From Ganoderma boninense (Eukaryota; Basidiomycota; Agaricomycetes; Polyporales; Polyporaceae), in the NCBI GenBank assembly GCA_002900995.3, contig CM035310.1, positions 1,145,176 through 1,209,175 on the forward strand: a DNA stretch of 64,000 nucleotides, read 5' to 3'. Positions 12,120 through 24,468 of this stretch are shown one piece after another. Positions within the stretch are counted from its first letter, which is position 1. Every line of letters starts with the position of its first letter. The notes below the pieces were generated by a model. The model had not been told where the DNA came from. It worked only from the letters and a program-made list of their open reading frames with translations, and did no database searches. A program made the position numbers and the translations under genes.

Positions 12120-12430
12120 CTCATCCCCGACCTAAACTCGCATCGTCGTTTCGACTATCGCTTGAGGCCAAGTCTTGACTCATTGCGAGATCGTCGATGT
12201 AGCTGGAGGTAGAGTTAGGTCGGGAACTAGTAGTACAAAGAAGGCCCTCCAACGGCTTTTTACTGGGGAGAGCGCGCCACAACACAACAAGAGCTGGATG
12301 CATAAAACTGATGCCCTTTCTAAGCGAAATAAGGCCTCTAGAGCAGACGTCGACTCTGGCATTTCATCGAAGGAGCCTGGCAATAGTGGGAGGAGAGACA
12401 GAGAGCGCATCGACTGCTGTGCAATCAGCC
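12120..12430 (-). pseudogene. F-box exon remnant of a class A gene
   Basis: Reverse frames give SFDEMPESTSALEALFRLERAS and, one frame over, MHPALVVLWRALPSKKPLEG, which are consecutive parts of the class A first exon (STSARKALCCLSRTHSSFTQ / PALDKLWRSLPSQKPLEH in the copy at 2333). A frameshift lies between the two pieces near 12300. There is no second exon, because the intact gene at 12659-14500 starts to the right and the class B gene ends its 5' region at 11979. Confidence 0.55.
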
Positions 12431-12658
12431 TTCCGGGAATGGCCGAAACTGCCCAGCTGATCAAGCGCTTGAGAGACCGCACATACACAGCAAAGTTCAA
12501 GTTCACCAGCCACCAGCCTGAATATTGAATTACGACCGCTCTCACATCCATATCATGTACTAGATTACAACCTACATTCCAAACCACTTCCAATTTACAT
12601 TGGCCTGAACTTCAGCCTCCTACTCATCCTAAGTAGTACCCACCGGCAATCATACAGG

Positions 12659-14500
12659 TTACAATCCCGCTCCAACTAGGTCATTGTCCTCCAATTGGTT
12701 CCACCCCCCGACACGGATCGCCGCAAACGGGAACGCCTCCACCATCAAATACCGGAGTTGCATGATCACCTTTCGACGGCGGACCTCCCCATCCCCATCC
12801 TCACCCAGCCTGACTCGGAGCTGAGGCTGACGGCGCTGTTCTCCGGCGCCGGCGCATACGACGTGATCCACACACAGCTCACGCAGCGCGGGGTGTGGCT
12901 CTGGCGGACATCGCGCCAAGTTGGTGCCAAACGCGCCAGAGACGAACTCCATCTTCCCTATGTGCAGCACACGAAGGCGGGGGCAGCCGCGGGCGAGCGC
13001 GAACACGCACTCGAGATCCGCCGCACACCGTGGAGCCCGCTCCCACCGCCTGCCAGTGCCAGCGGATGCAGAGCTCCCGACGCCCTTCGAGTCGCGGTAG
13101 TCGTCGTCGTCCTGGTCATGAAGGCGGAGCGTCTCCAGGTCCGGCCACGCCTCCGCGATGGCGCGGAAATCGGCGAGGGTGAACGGCACGGCGGGACCGC
13201 CGGTGTGCACCGAGAAGCCCCGCATGGTGCGATGCGAGAGCAGGGGGGCGAAGAACTCTGCGAGCGAAGCCTCGGAACGCCGCCGGCCCAAGTTGCCCAC
13301 TCTCCGCGTCGTGGTAGGGTCGACCGGTGTGCTTTTGGTACGCCATTCGAACGCGATGAGAGAGGGGCACTTTGCGACCAAGGTGCGGAGATGTCTCGAG
13401 AGCTCCTGAGCTGCCAGGGGAACGGCGTGATTGCGATCGCGATACATCTTGCAGACGGAGAATGTTTGGAGTCGGGGGGCTTTGACACGGTCTAGAAGGC
13501 TGCTGATGGCAGAGACCTCGTAGCAGGATACGGCAAGGGTTCGAAGCCCCGCAATTGTGATGGGACCGCGAATCGGGACCGTGACACGTTCTGAGCGACA
13601 GACGTTGGTGTGGAGGTATTTGAGGTTATGAAGAGCAGCGAGGGGCCGAAGAGTGGGTTCGATGGATGATGCTCCGTTGATCAGCTTGAGGTAGCGCAGG
13701 CGGGGATGCGAGCGGGGAAGTGACTCTAGATCGACTACAAGTGCTAGATTTGGCACATCTATCGAGAGTACCTCCAGGCTCTTTATCGATGCGATACAGG
13801 TCTCGAGAGCCTTCTCGAGCGGTGTGGGCTCCCGCGGAAGTAGAGTCGCTTGAGGGAAGACGAGTCGGATATCCAGTTCCCGAATAGATGAGCTCAGAAG
13901 GCACAACACTCCGTCTTCGACAGTGAAACGGGGGATCTTCGCATTGCGAATAGCGGCCCTTTCCAAGCGTGGAAGAACGGGCTGGGGGTGAGAGAAAGAA
14001 GACATCTGACTCCAGAAAGTGTCTTGCAGACGGTCCGCAGGCATGCACGGGTTGTCGGTAAGCGGATCGAGGACGATCTTCCGCACCAGAGAAGCATAGT
14101 CTTGGAATCGCACCCAGCCCGCCCTATAGGTCGCAGGCGTCCTGCGCATTTCCTACCACATATATCAGCGTCATGGTGGATCTCAACTTCAGGGGGGAGT
14201 TAATTCACGCACCAGAGTTTGACCATCCCTTCCCGATCCCAGAGACCTCTGCGCGATTCCGACAGTGCAGAGCAGGTGCTCCAATGGCTTTTGGCTGGGG
14301 AGTGAACGCCACAAGACCGCCAGAGCTGGTCGAGTAAAGCTGGTGTGGGACCGTGCTAGGCAGGCTAGGTCCCTTCGAGCAGATCTCGAGTTAGGTGTCT
14401 CGTCGACGAAGTCGGGTCCGTCAAGAGATTTGGGTGCAAGATACAAGAGAATGAGGTAGAAGACGTCGTGAAGACCAGGTTGCGGAAACATCGCTGCCAT
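12659..14500 (-). CDS. F-box/LRR-like protein, class A, intact (two exons, ~593 aa)
   Basis: Exon 1 is 14213-14500, exon 2 is 12659-14152; the 60-nt intron (GTGCGT...TAG) is phase 0, giving 593 aa. Exon 1 has the F-box-like start GLHDVFYLILLYLAP and LAVLWRSLPSQKPLEHLLC. Exon 2 begins EMRRTPATYRAGWVRFQDYA and carries DTFWSQMSS, FAPLLSHRTMRGFSV, AWPDLETLRLHD and ARGCPRLRVLHIGKM. It is longer than its paralogues because of a charged C-terminal segment (RRQPQLRVRLGEDGDGEVRR). ATG 14500 is preferred over an upstream non-ATG extension because it aligns with the other starts. About 45 bases of this gene (13741-13785) reappear inverted at 51542-51587. Confidence 0.8.
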
Positions 14501-14742
14501 GTATTCGTTGAAAGGGCAGAGACTAGTTATACTGTTCGACAGGCGGACCAAGATAGCGGAGGATAACCATCAGCATCGTGGCTATCCAGCGCATGTGTGC
14601 TGCGGCGATGCTCGTCCACCCTGCCCGTAGCGCTCCGATGTGGTAGAGCCATTCGCACGTGGTGGAAAGTTCCGCCACTAGAATCGATTCTGAGCGACGC
14701 AGAAGCAAAAGCAACATTGATTGGCCGCTCACAATGCCAATA

Positions 14743-15371
14743 TCAATCATTTGCTGGAGGATTCAAAACATCAACATTCGATCCGAATCCAATTGAACCC
14801 CTACATTCACCCGGAACACGAAGCTTCGCAAACGGAAACACGGTCTTCACGGACCGCCTCCACGCAGCTCCACGCGTGGCCCCCTCGAGCGCCCCCAAAC
14901 AGCTGAAAGACCTCACAATCCGCAGATCGCGCAGTCCATGAGGTGCGGCATGACCCTGGAACGACGATCCCTCGACGGTGGCCCTGGTCGAATGGTGGGC
15001 GAGCTCCGCGCCGTTCAGGATGTGGAGACTACGCAGGCGGGGAGAGCAGCGCGCGAACGCGAGGGGGGAATCGAGGTGCACAATGGTGAGGCCGCCGCTG
15101 CTGTCGTGCAGGTGAAAGGACTCGAGGTCCCCTCGCAATCCGACGAAAGTCAACGGGGGGCCGTTGAAGCGGGCGGAGAAGCTCCGGAGCGTGGGGTTGG
15201 ACAGGAAGGGGCTGACGACGGCGAACTCGAGACGTTGGAAGACGGCGAGAAGCGTCAGACGGTCGGGTTACACTGGGAGATTTATAGGAGGCGTCGAGTA
15301 CCCCAAGGTCAGTAGCTAGGTGGGAGATGCACATCATAGAAGATGTCTTGAAAGCCCGCTGGGGAACTCAT
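14743..15371 (-). pseudogene. Internally deleted class A F-box/LRR-like gene
   Basis: ATG at 15371 begins MSSPAGFQDIFYDVHLPPSY and then stops; this is a class A start (compare LHDIFYHILSHL). Within 200 bases the sequence jumps to the C-terminal half (NGPPLTFVGLRGDLESFHL, FARCSPRLRSLHILNG, HGLRDLRIV, AWRRSVKTVFPFAKLRV). The F-box exon remainder and most LRR strands have been deleted. The start region is also present, degenerate, in inverted orientation near 51460-51490, so this copy took part in the inverted duplication. Confidence 0.6.
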
Positions 15372-16440
15372 AGGTTGCCCTGACGGAATTAAGAATTAGC
15401 AGGTCATGGCGACAGTTGCAAAGAAGGTATGAAGGGAGTGGTCAGGGTGTGCGTACCTTTGGTAGATTCTGACAGTAGTGCTGGAAAATGCGGGATTTGA
15501 CGTTGGTATAGGCTTCCTCGCATGGCGCGCAGTTTTCGTCGCGGGGGGGAGGTGGGGATGAGTCCCATTATTGCCCTAGCCACGCTCGACAATACACACA
15601 CACCGTTGTCCATGAGCTGGAACCCAAGACTTGAATATCGGCACCTCGAGCACCTTGAAACCCTTATCCTCCACCTCTCAAACGCCAAGTCCCTCCAGCA
15701 GGGACACGGTCCCGGCGAATTGAGAGCCTTCGCCCACCTCCCCCAACACCTTTCCTGCCAAGTCCGTTTTGCCAGCATGGAGCAGTTCCCTCTGAAGGAC
15801 GAGCATATGTAGCCCATGCGACAGAGCAGCGTGCAGTGCCTGCCTCCACTGTCGTCTACTGCTGCGAATAGGACTGTAACCGGGTGACGCGGAGCAGACG
15901 GGTGCAGAAGTTCTTCGCAGAGTGGGCAGGGTCGCCTAAGTCCTTGAGAGTGACACTCAGGTTGTACCAGACACACCGACAGACGGCATCCACGACGGCG
16001 CGCAGTCCAGCAAGCGGGGAGAGCAGCGTCCAGGGAGCTGGGGAATGAGAGAGAAAAGCTTTCGATTCGGGGCGCCAAGAGAGAAGTGGACTAGGGACAC
16101 GACGCTGAGGAGAAGCCCTCCGACGTTCTTCTTGACCAGCACGATTCCAGTTGGATTGAAGGGTATGCAAGGCCAAGGAGGATGGCAAGAAGGATGAGGC
16201 GGGACAGCGCCCTGTTCACTTGTTATGTCGTGTGAACGGGCCCGAACGGCCGTCCCGGTCCCTCCAGGTCTCCTCCTCCTCCTCCTCCTCCTCCTCCTCC
16301 TCCTCCTCTCCACCACCACCACCTTCTCCTCCGCTGTTGACGTCGCTCCAGAGCTCGAGATTGTCACGAATGCTGCGTCAAACTAAGTCTGGTAGAAAGG
16401 GTACACACTGACATAATTACATGTCTGCGGGCATATTGTA
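15340..16440 (-). repeat. Block X, left copy (degenerate F-box-like remnant?)
   Basis: This stretch matches 50400-51500 in inverted orientation over about 1 kb (for example SPLAGLRAVVDAVCRCVW against SPLAGLRAVGDAVCRCVW, and LALHTLQSN against LSLHTLQSN). The reverse frames are broken by stops in both copies, in different places. I cannot name the ancestral gene. Its position directly 3' of the F-box gene and its Leu/Arg-rich pieces (NFCTRLLRVTRL) suggest another decayed F-box/LRR relative, but that is inference. Confidence 0.5.
16270..16323. repeat. TCC/CAC trinucleotide microsatellite
   Basis: Twelve to thirteen TCC units followed by about five CAC units. The inverted copy near 50500 has only a short GGAGAAGGAGAAAGAGGAG tract, so the array expanded on the left arm, or shrank on the right, after the duplication. 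Confidence 0.85.
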
Positions 16441-16460
16441 TGTTAGCGTCACGCCGAGGA

Positions 16461-18370
16461 CTAACAATCCATTTCACCATCCGAGTACGTTGAAGTACCT
16501 TTCTCGTCTGCATATTTGTCCTCGTCCTCTTCCAAACACCACTCCTCCAATTCATCATTTTCACCAGGCCCATCACCCCTAAACCCATCCTCTTCACCGT
16601 CGTGTTCTGACCGTAATCTCAATTGGCCACTCAAAGTGACAACTTTCGCCGCTTCCGCCAGCTGGGAAACATACCCTGTGTTCAGAAGCCATGTGGTCGT
16701 GCGACGCACCGGAACCTGCGTCACATCGACGGCCTGTGTATAGTCATATCTTGGAATGCAACACATGGGCTCCAGACTCGTAGCACAAAGCTCCAGCCGC
16801 CCCAAGCGTCCACCATGCCCGGCATGACCGCACAACATCTGTTGGACGTCGCGGAGCTCCTCTTTCAAGTGCGACGGGTCCTTCATGTCCCCGCACACCA
16901 TCCAAGCAAGCGAGATCGCGTCGGACGCCTGTGTCGATGAATCGAGGAAATGTTCCGCCACGTCCCGCTTGAGCTCCCTCGACTCCAGGGTGCACATCAA
17001 TAGCTGGAGACGGCGGAGATCGGGCAGTGCCGCAAAGAATCGTGTCCAGAATGCTCCGCCCATGTCGCTCGCGGTGCGCCGCAAGTCTAAGGCAAGCTCG
17101 GTCACCGTACACGCCCCGAAAGCCTCCAGAAGCTGGAGCAAGCGCTCCCCGGTGTGCAACCACACCGCAGGGCCGACGCGCAGCCGCTCTGCGCCCTGCA
17201 CGAAACCGCGGACTGACACGAATGGCGTCCGGCCGAATTGGACGTCGGACTGGAGGAACAGACAGTCGATCGTCGGGGATATGTGTAGGACCGAAAGACG
17301 ACGTGGCAATATGTCTGGGAGGACGGGCAGCTGCTCGGGTTCGTACTCTGTTCCTTCGACGACGAGGTCGACACGGGCGGAGGAGATTGGGAAGGAGATG
17401 TGGGAGAGCAGAGTGCGGATGACGGGAACTTCGCTGGTGATCCTGAGCTCGCGGAGGTTGGAAAGCTCGAGGACGTAGTCCCCGACCAAGGCAAGCTCGC
17501 TACTCTGATACTCGTCCATGATATTCCACACACAGTCGAGAGTTAGGACCGCCCTGACGAGAGCGGGGCATCCCTTCAACCCATTGAGCAACCTTGGAAG
17601 TGATCTCGACCCCCAGGCTCCTAACAGGATCAACGTGCGCAATGAAGGGACCGTCGTAGCGCGCCCAAACAGCGCGCCACTGATTTCGAGGTGTTCGAGA
17701 TATGGGAGACTCCCTGCCTTCCATCGACGAAGGCGACGTTCCAGCAATGCCTTCTCGTATGGGTAGATGGATGCCTTCAGTCGCAGTCGCCGAAGACGCC
17801 TCATGTTCGCTGTGACAACTCTCAGGATGGCAGGAGCTTCCCACTCGCTATCTATGGAAGCCTCGAGAACCGTAAGTCGCCCGAAGTGCGGTGCCCATCC
17901 CAGGAAAGTCTCGTCGGAGCTTGGTTTGAATGCGTAGAGTTGAAGCGGGCATGGAGAGGACCGCTCAAGGAAGCCGGGGAGGAGGTGGTTTTGCTCTCCG
18001 CAATTCCTGGGATCCTTTCGGTGCTGGAGTGGCTTGACCCAAAATTCAGGCATGGCGAGAACTATTGCTCGCCATCGGCGGCAGATGTGACCCATCGTCA
18101 CCATCCATAGCGCGTCGCCGTCCCACTGGTGTATGGGGATGCTCGCGAAGATCTTCATGAGCAACTCGTTGGGCAAGGTGTTGATCGGGGTGATGGCGTT
18201 CTGGATGGCTATCAGAGCATAGAGCTGTTTCCTGCGCTCCTCGATTCTGTTACGAATCCAGATCCGTGCGTCATAGGCGCCGGCGAGACGGCCGAAAGCG
18301 ATTATGTCCTCTATCGGGAGGGCGGAAGTGAGCTCGGAGCAGAGCAGCGTCGTTGTCGGGATGGGGGCAT
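16461..18370 (-). CDS. F-box-like protein (left-arm copy)
   Basis: One long reverse frame ends at 16461. The F-box-like domain is INTLPNELLMKIFASIPIHQ (about 18200-18140) with CRRWRAIVLAMPEFW after it. It is preceded in frame by a conserved helical lead (RIEERRKQLYALIAIQNAIT). LRR-like strands follow and the tail is very acidic (EEWCLEEDEDKYADEKG). The exon extends to about 18370, where an acceptor follows a GTAAGT donor at about 18433, so a 5' exon exists that I could not place. The first in-frame ATG (18158) already lies inside the F-box, so the true start is upstream. Expected role: substrate adaptor of an SCF ubiquitin ligase (inference). A truncated inverted copy lies at 48900-50359. Confidence 0.7.
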
Positions 18371-18815
18371 GTGAACACTAGCCTAGATGCTACCGTGGTA
18401 TGTAAAGATGCACCACCATAAACGGACATGACTTACATTCGGATCAGGGGGGAACGCTGTGGAAACCCGGTGAGAAACCGCGCCTTTTGTACTGAGCTTC
18501 CACGCCTGGTGCAGGGCGCGTGCCCAATCAGCGCATTATCATGATGTAAGAAACGAGGTCAATACCCTCGACAATCAGAGTCTGGATAACTTACACACAG
18601 GTGATGTCCAGTACATCAACTTGTGACATTCGAAAGAGCAATGCCTCAGGACGGGTCAAGTCCTCCGTTCTTGAGTCGCAGCTGCTGAGAACTCCTCAGT
18701 CCTATGGGTAAGCATGTTTCTAGAGCGGTGCGTATATATGGTATACGGTTGACTTCAAATCGGGACAAGAAAAACCCAGACATTACGCTGACTGCCCGTC
18801 GCCTCGACTCTACCG

Positions 18816-20277
<1,462 letters not shown>

Positions 20278-20342
20278 GTTGTCCCTGAGCGACTGAACGT
20301 TGAAGGGGGTGCGGATGCGGATGGCCCCATGCGTCGCAGCTG

Positions 20343-20348
20343 TTTATA
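20343..20348 (-). promoter_or_regulatory. TATA-like box of the left OYE gene
   Basis: Reverse-strand CATATAAAC lies 66 bases upstream of ATG 20277. The same element lies the same distance upstream of the right OYE copy (47273-47278), so the core promoter was duplicated and kept. Confidence 0.5.
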
Positions 20349-21034
20349 TGCCACCCGAAATTCCTGAGGGAATCCTTGAAAGACTTGGTGGGAACCTGAC
20401 GAGGAAGCGTGAGCTATCAATGCCTTCTCACATGATTTGCAACTGCAAAGCCATGCTGAGGAATGGTGACTTGCGAATTCCCCCTTTGCTTGCATCGAAC
20501 GCGTTGGGCATGAACGCCACAGCCGAGCAGCTCCATCGTCTCGTCGAACCGTGGTCTTAGGTTATCTGGAAATAGCGGTCATGTCGGTATCGGTAATGCA
20601 TCCGCAAAGCAAATTATTCAGGGCTTTGAGATGTCGCTCTTGATATGGTCACGAGGTAGCACACACACAGTAGTCTGCGAATAGATAGATGCAATGGATC
20701 CGATGAGCCTTGAATTCAAAAGTACCGGGAAACATGCTTACTCACATCCAGGAATGCCGACCGGGAGCTAGAATCGTAGTCCTAGACAGATGATGTGAGT
20801 GCCCAAAGCCGAAGGGAGAGAGTTTACCGTCAGGTGCGGAACACGGGAGACGTAAACGCTGTATGTGGACGATGCAAATATGTAGTGCTAGTAGAAATAC
20901 ACTGCTACGGGTATAAACAAACTCTACGTACAGACCTGAGACGAGCATGACATCGTCAGCAGACATGAGCAACAACCCATCCATCCAGCGCGAACCTCCG
21001 CATCACAGCACGGAGAGAACCAACGCCGACCTCC
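20349..21034. other. Intergenic, duplicated in the right arm
   Basis: No gene is supported. The part 20349-20930 matches 46680-47270 in inverted orientation (for example GTTTATACCCGTAGCAGTG at the outer end). It contains the OYE promoter region and the 3' flank of the LRR gene ending at 21035. Confidence 0.45.
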
Positions 21035-23125
21035 TCACGTTTGCTGCAGCCCCGGGGTCTCGTAGTCCATCGGCAGGTCCTTGCGCTCCATCCATGCAGC
21101 GTCCTCGCTCCCAAAATCCACGCCCTTTGCACAGTCCAGCCGTCGTCGCGCGGGCAGCTCCTTCAGCTCAACCTTCCCCTTCTCCCTTACACCACTACGC
21201 ACCACAACGTAGTGCTCCCCGTGCCAGCCAACGAAGTCGATGGTGGGTAAGGCCCGCGCGATGCTCCGCGCGTTTTCCGCCCACTGCTCCGTCTGCACCT
21301 GGTACTCCTTGTCGGGCAGCAGGTTCGGCTGCGGTCTCCGCAAATTGCTGTCTAGGTGTAGCATGCTGATCGATGGGAATATTTTGAACAGACCGGCATA
21401 CTCGTGCTGTGGTAGGTTCGTATCAGATGGTATGCAAGCAAAACGTGAGGGGCTACGCACGATCGGCTTGTCGGAGACAGCGGTCTCTAGGTGTATCGCC
21501 GCCATCGCGTTTGGCACCGTCTTCAGCAACGCTTTCAACGACGCCTCAGTTAGGTTCGCGATCCGCACCCGCAGCACGCGCAATCCCTTCAGCTCGGGCA
21601 AGATGCCGTGCACAAGGTCCCATGGGCAGCTGCCCAGGTCCAGCCGCCGCAGCTTTGGTCGCTGACGGAGGAACTGTGCCACAGATTGGAACAAAGCCTG
21701 GTCATCGTCATGGCCTACCATCACGAAGCGGAACTCCTCGAGGTGTGGCAGGAAGGTGTGTGCGCCGTCGATGATATGGTCGCTCCCAAACACGACGCTC
21801 GCCGAGCATGGCTCTTCGAACGTCCCGTGCAGCGTGAGGCTCTCGAGCCGATGTGCGTGCGCAATGCGTGCTAGCACGACATGCGAGATGCGCGTGTCGA
21901 CGAGCTCAAGGTGTGTGAGGTTGCGGATTGTCGCCGATTGGAATGCATGGTCCCATGAGTGGTTCCGCTGGAGGTACGCGCCGAGCGTGAGGTGTCGCAG
22001 CGTGTGCTGGTTTTGATCGAGGACGGTCCGGACCTCGCCCATATCCGCGAAGCCGTCGTCGTCTTCTGCACGAAGGATGAACTTTCGTAGGCCGCTGAAA
22101 GCAGACTAAGAAACAAACAGTTCAGCTCGCGTGTGCCTGACATGCTAGCCAACGCCACACATACCACGCCCACAGCGTCAAAATGCCAGCCGATAAGTCC
22201 GAGAGACTGCAAGTGCGGGTGGGCTTGGAGGACGGCTTGCACCATGTCTGCACGGAGTTCTGGATATCCAATCCACTCGAACTCCTTCAACGCGACGAAG
22301 GCCGGCAGTGCAGACTTGAACATCCCTTTGAGCACATCGTCAGCTACTTCAAAGTCATGATCATGCGCATACAGGCACTCACTCGTCATGAGATCGAACA
22401 TGTCGTTCTCCTCATATGCCCAATGCAATCTTAGCGCCTTCACCCGGCGGGCGAAGCTCTGATCCGCCTTCACTCTATCAAAGATGTCCAGCCCACGATT
22501 CAAATCTTGGTCTTCCCCGAAGTAGAGGTCGATCGTGTGGAAGATGAGCCGGACGGCGATATCACGGTGGAACGCGGAGACGAAGAGCCATGAGCGGAGG
22601 TGATACCGCGGAATAAAGCGCGCTATGCGCTCCCAGATCTCTGGTGGGGCGCGCTGCGAGGCCGGCTCGTCGACGAAGTGGATCTGCGCGCATACGTTCC
22701 AGTCAGCAACGTGTCCATCGTTGGAACGGAGAGAGGTGGGAGCGAACGCCATAAGTTAGGAAGTGCGATCGCAAGGCAGTCCCCGATGGAGCCTGTTCGC
22801 GTGCCACCAACGCCTTCTTGGCCACATAGCACCCGCTTCTTCTCCTTCGACATCCCTGCAACTGCATACGAGAACTACAAACTCACCATATCACTTCGCC
22901 GAAGATATCCCTGTAGCTCGCGATTCGACGGATCAAGCTTCGCGACGGCCTGGAAGTCCTGCTGCGCCTTCGCGAGCAACCGCTCGCCCGCCATCTTTCG
23001 CGCGTTGCCCCGCGCAAGCAGCGCGCGGGCGATGTCTTGCTTCTCGAGCCCTGGCGTGCGGAGATACACGTCCAGGTAGTTTTCGACTTCATCGCCGTAG
23101 CTGTGAATTCCTCTGTCAGCACTTG
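21035..23125 (-). CDS. TPR-like/F-box/LRR protein (left-arm copy)
   Basis: Supported exons are about 22887-23123, 22165-22683, 21461-22105 and 21035-21406. The first carries a helical TPR-like lead (YGDEVENYLDVYLRTPGL, ARALLARGNARKMAGERLL, FQAVAKLDPSNREL). The second begins IHFVDEPASQRAPPEIWERI, an F-box-like motif, followed by HPHLQSLGLIGWHFDAVGV. The third has LRKFILRAEDDDGFADMGEV and clear LRR strands (IRNLTHLELVDTRIS, HRLESLTLHG, KLRRLDLG). The GTGCGT...CAG intron at 21407-21460 is in frame and easily missed; the inverted copy has TAG as its acceptor there, which confirms splicing. The initiator ATG is not certain and may lie in a further exon before 23125. Putative SCF adaptor (inference). 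Confidence 0.72.
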
Positions 23126-23625
23126 TCCTCCGACACTCTACACCCAATCCCCCTCTACACCACTCTCCACATCAACTATCCTCGAGCACTATCAGAGTCC
23201 AAAGTATTGGAAACTAGGTTTTACTGGCCACGCAGCCTTCAGCGTTCGCCTCGGGCATGAGCGCCTGCCAGTCAACCCAACGTAGTCGTACCACGTATTC
23301 AGTGTGGCATAAGACAAGGATATCGGTACCAGGAGCCAAGTCCGCAGTAGAGCAAGCGCATGCGGTCAAGCCACATGCAGCGTAATCGGCTTTCAGGCTT
23401 CCACAAATCCTGGGCAACGTCATACAGCGCACTAGAACTGCGCTAGAAAGCCAGAAAGAGGAGCAGGCTGACAATGGAGCTTTGACCAATGTACACAAGC
23501 TAGATGCATTACAAAGACTGCGCCATCTCGCCGATGAGGAAACGGGGACTTCAAAAGAAAGTTATGGTTCCGCAGGGCGCGCTACACCGCGATGCAAAAT
23601 GGGGATCTGGGACCCGACCCTGCAT

Positions 23626-24468
23626 CTACGGCGAGCCGCGCTGGACACGATTGCGACTGAATGGCCACGGGGAATACGGTGATTCGTGAACGTGGCGGGC
23701 GGGGAGCGAGGCGCCATTAATATTGAGTCTCGACATGGTCGGCCGCACAGCCAGCCACCGCGAGCTAGCGGATTTCAGGCCGATGCCTCGGAAAACATTG
23801 AGGATGAACTCTAACTCCTGGACATGTCCAGAGAGTTCCACGTCTCCGTCTCTCCACAGCCGTTCTCGCACATACCGCACGGTGCCACGGTCGGCCCGAT
23901 CGAGTCTACCAGGACAGCAGAGCAGAGTGCACGCCCGCAGTAGACAAGGTGTCCGTATAGGACCAAGGCGAGGTGTGCGATATGACAGAAGAAAACACCA
24001 GGGTATGTATGACGCGATGGACTCAAGTGAAAGGAAAGGAGTGAGATCGAGAGAGACGTGGACGGAGAGGACGAAGCGGAGGACAGAGCTCGCGCGCGGA
24101 AGGGGACAGAAAAGAAAAGGCCAAAGGCGAAAAAAGCATGACAAAACACAAAGTACGCACCTCCCGTTCTCAATCAGCGCCAGGCTCGTCTCGAGCAGAA
24201 ACCCCGCCTTCCGCACCTGGCTCAGGCCCTCCACCGCGCCGAACACCGTCATCGTCAGCTCGTCCTGCCGTTGCTCCTGTTGCTGTTGCTGCTGCTGTTG
24301 CTGCGGAGCGTTCCCGTTCCCGTTCATGTTCGCGTTACCGTTCGTCGCGCTGCCGCGGCCGTTGCTGGTGCTGGTGCTGGCGCAGGCGTTGGCGTGGGCG
24401 TGGCGGGCGGGGAGAAGAAGGCATGTGGAGGAGGCCTGAGGAGGTGGCACTGGCAGCGGCCCGATCAT
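23626..24468 (-). CDS. Hypothetical Asn/Gln-rich protein (about 195 aa)
   Basis: Proposed exons are 24161-24468 and 23626-23905, in matching phase with a GTGCGT donor and TAG acceptor. The intron would be 255 nt, long for this window. From ATG 24468 the protein has a Pro/Ser lead, an Asn/Gly stretch (NGNANMNGNGN), a run of nine Gln encoded by CAG/CAA codons, and a hydrophobic helix MTVFGAVEGLSQVRKAGFLL. Exon 2 has VRERLWRDGDVELSGHVQEL and EFILNVFRGIGL. I do not recognise the family. The reading frame continues upstream of the ATG with low-complexity Pro/Ser sequence, so the start is uncertain. It lies in a segment missing from the right arm. Confidence 0.35.
   Translation of the reverse strand: MIGPLPVPPPQASSTCLLLPARHAHANACASTSTSNGRGSATNGNANMNGNGNAPQQQQQQQQQEQRQDELTMTVFGAVEGLSQVRKAGFLLETSLALIENGRCVLCVLSCFFRLWPFLFCPLPRASSVLRFVLSVHVSLDLTPFLSLESIASYIPWCFLLSYRTPRLGPIRTPCLLRACTLLCCPGRLDRADRGTVRYVRERLWRDGDVELSGHVQELEFILNVFRGIGLKSASSRWLAVRPTMSRLNINGASLPARHVHESPYSPWPFSRNRVQRGSP

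Noticed and set aside
12695..13495. Long plus-strand open frame across the class A gene
   Set aside because: It is antisense to an intact exon with paralogue support; GC-rich coding exons here create long antisense frames. No domain or splice signal supports it. The same applies to plus-strand frames at 5322-6152, 30786-32210 and 31607-32275.
22684..22752. ATG at 22752 as start of the left LRR gene
   Set aside because: It gives an N-terminus without family resemblance. Splicing from a GTGAGT donor at 22886 to an acceptor at 22684 joins YLRRSDM to IHFVDEPASQRAPPE, which matches the usual TPR-like lead plus F-box arrangement.
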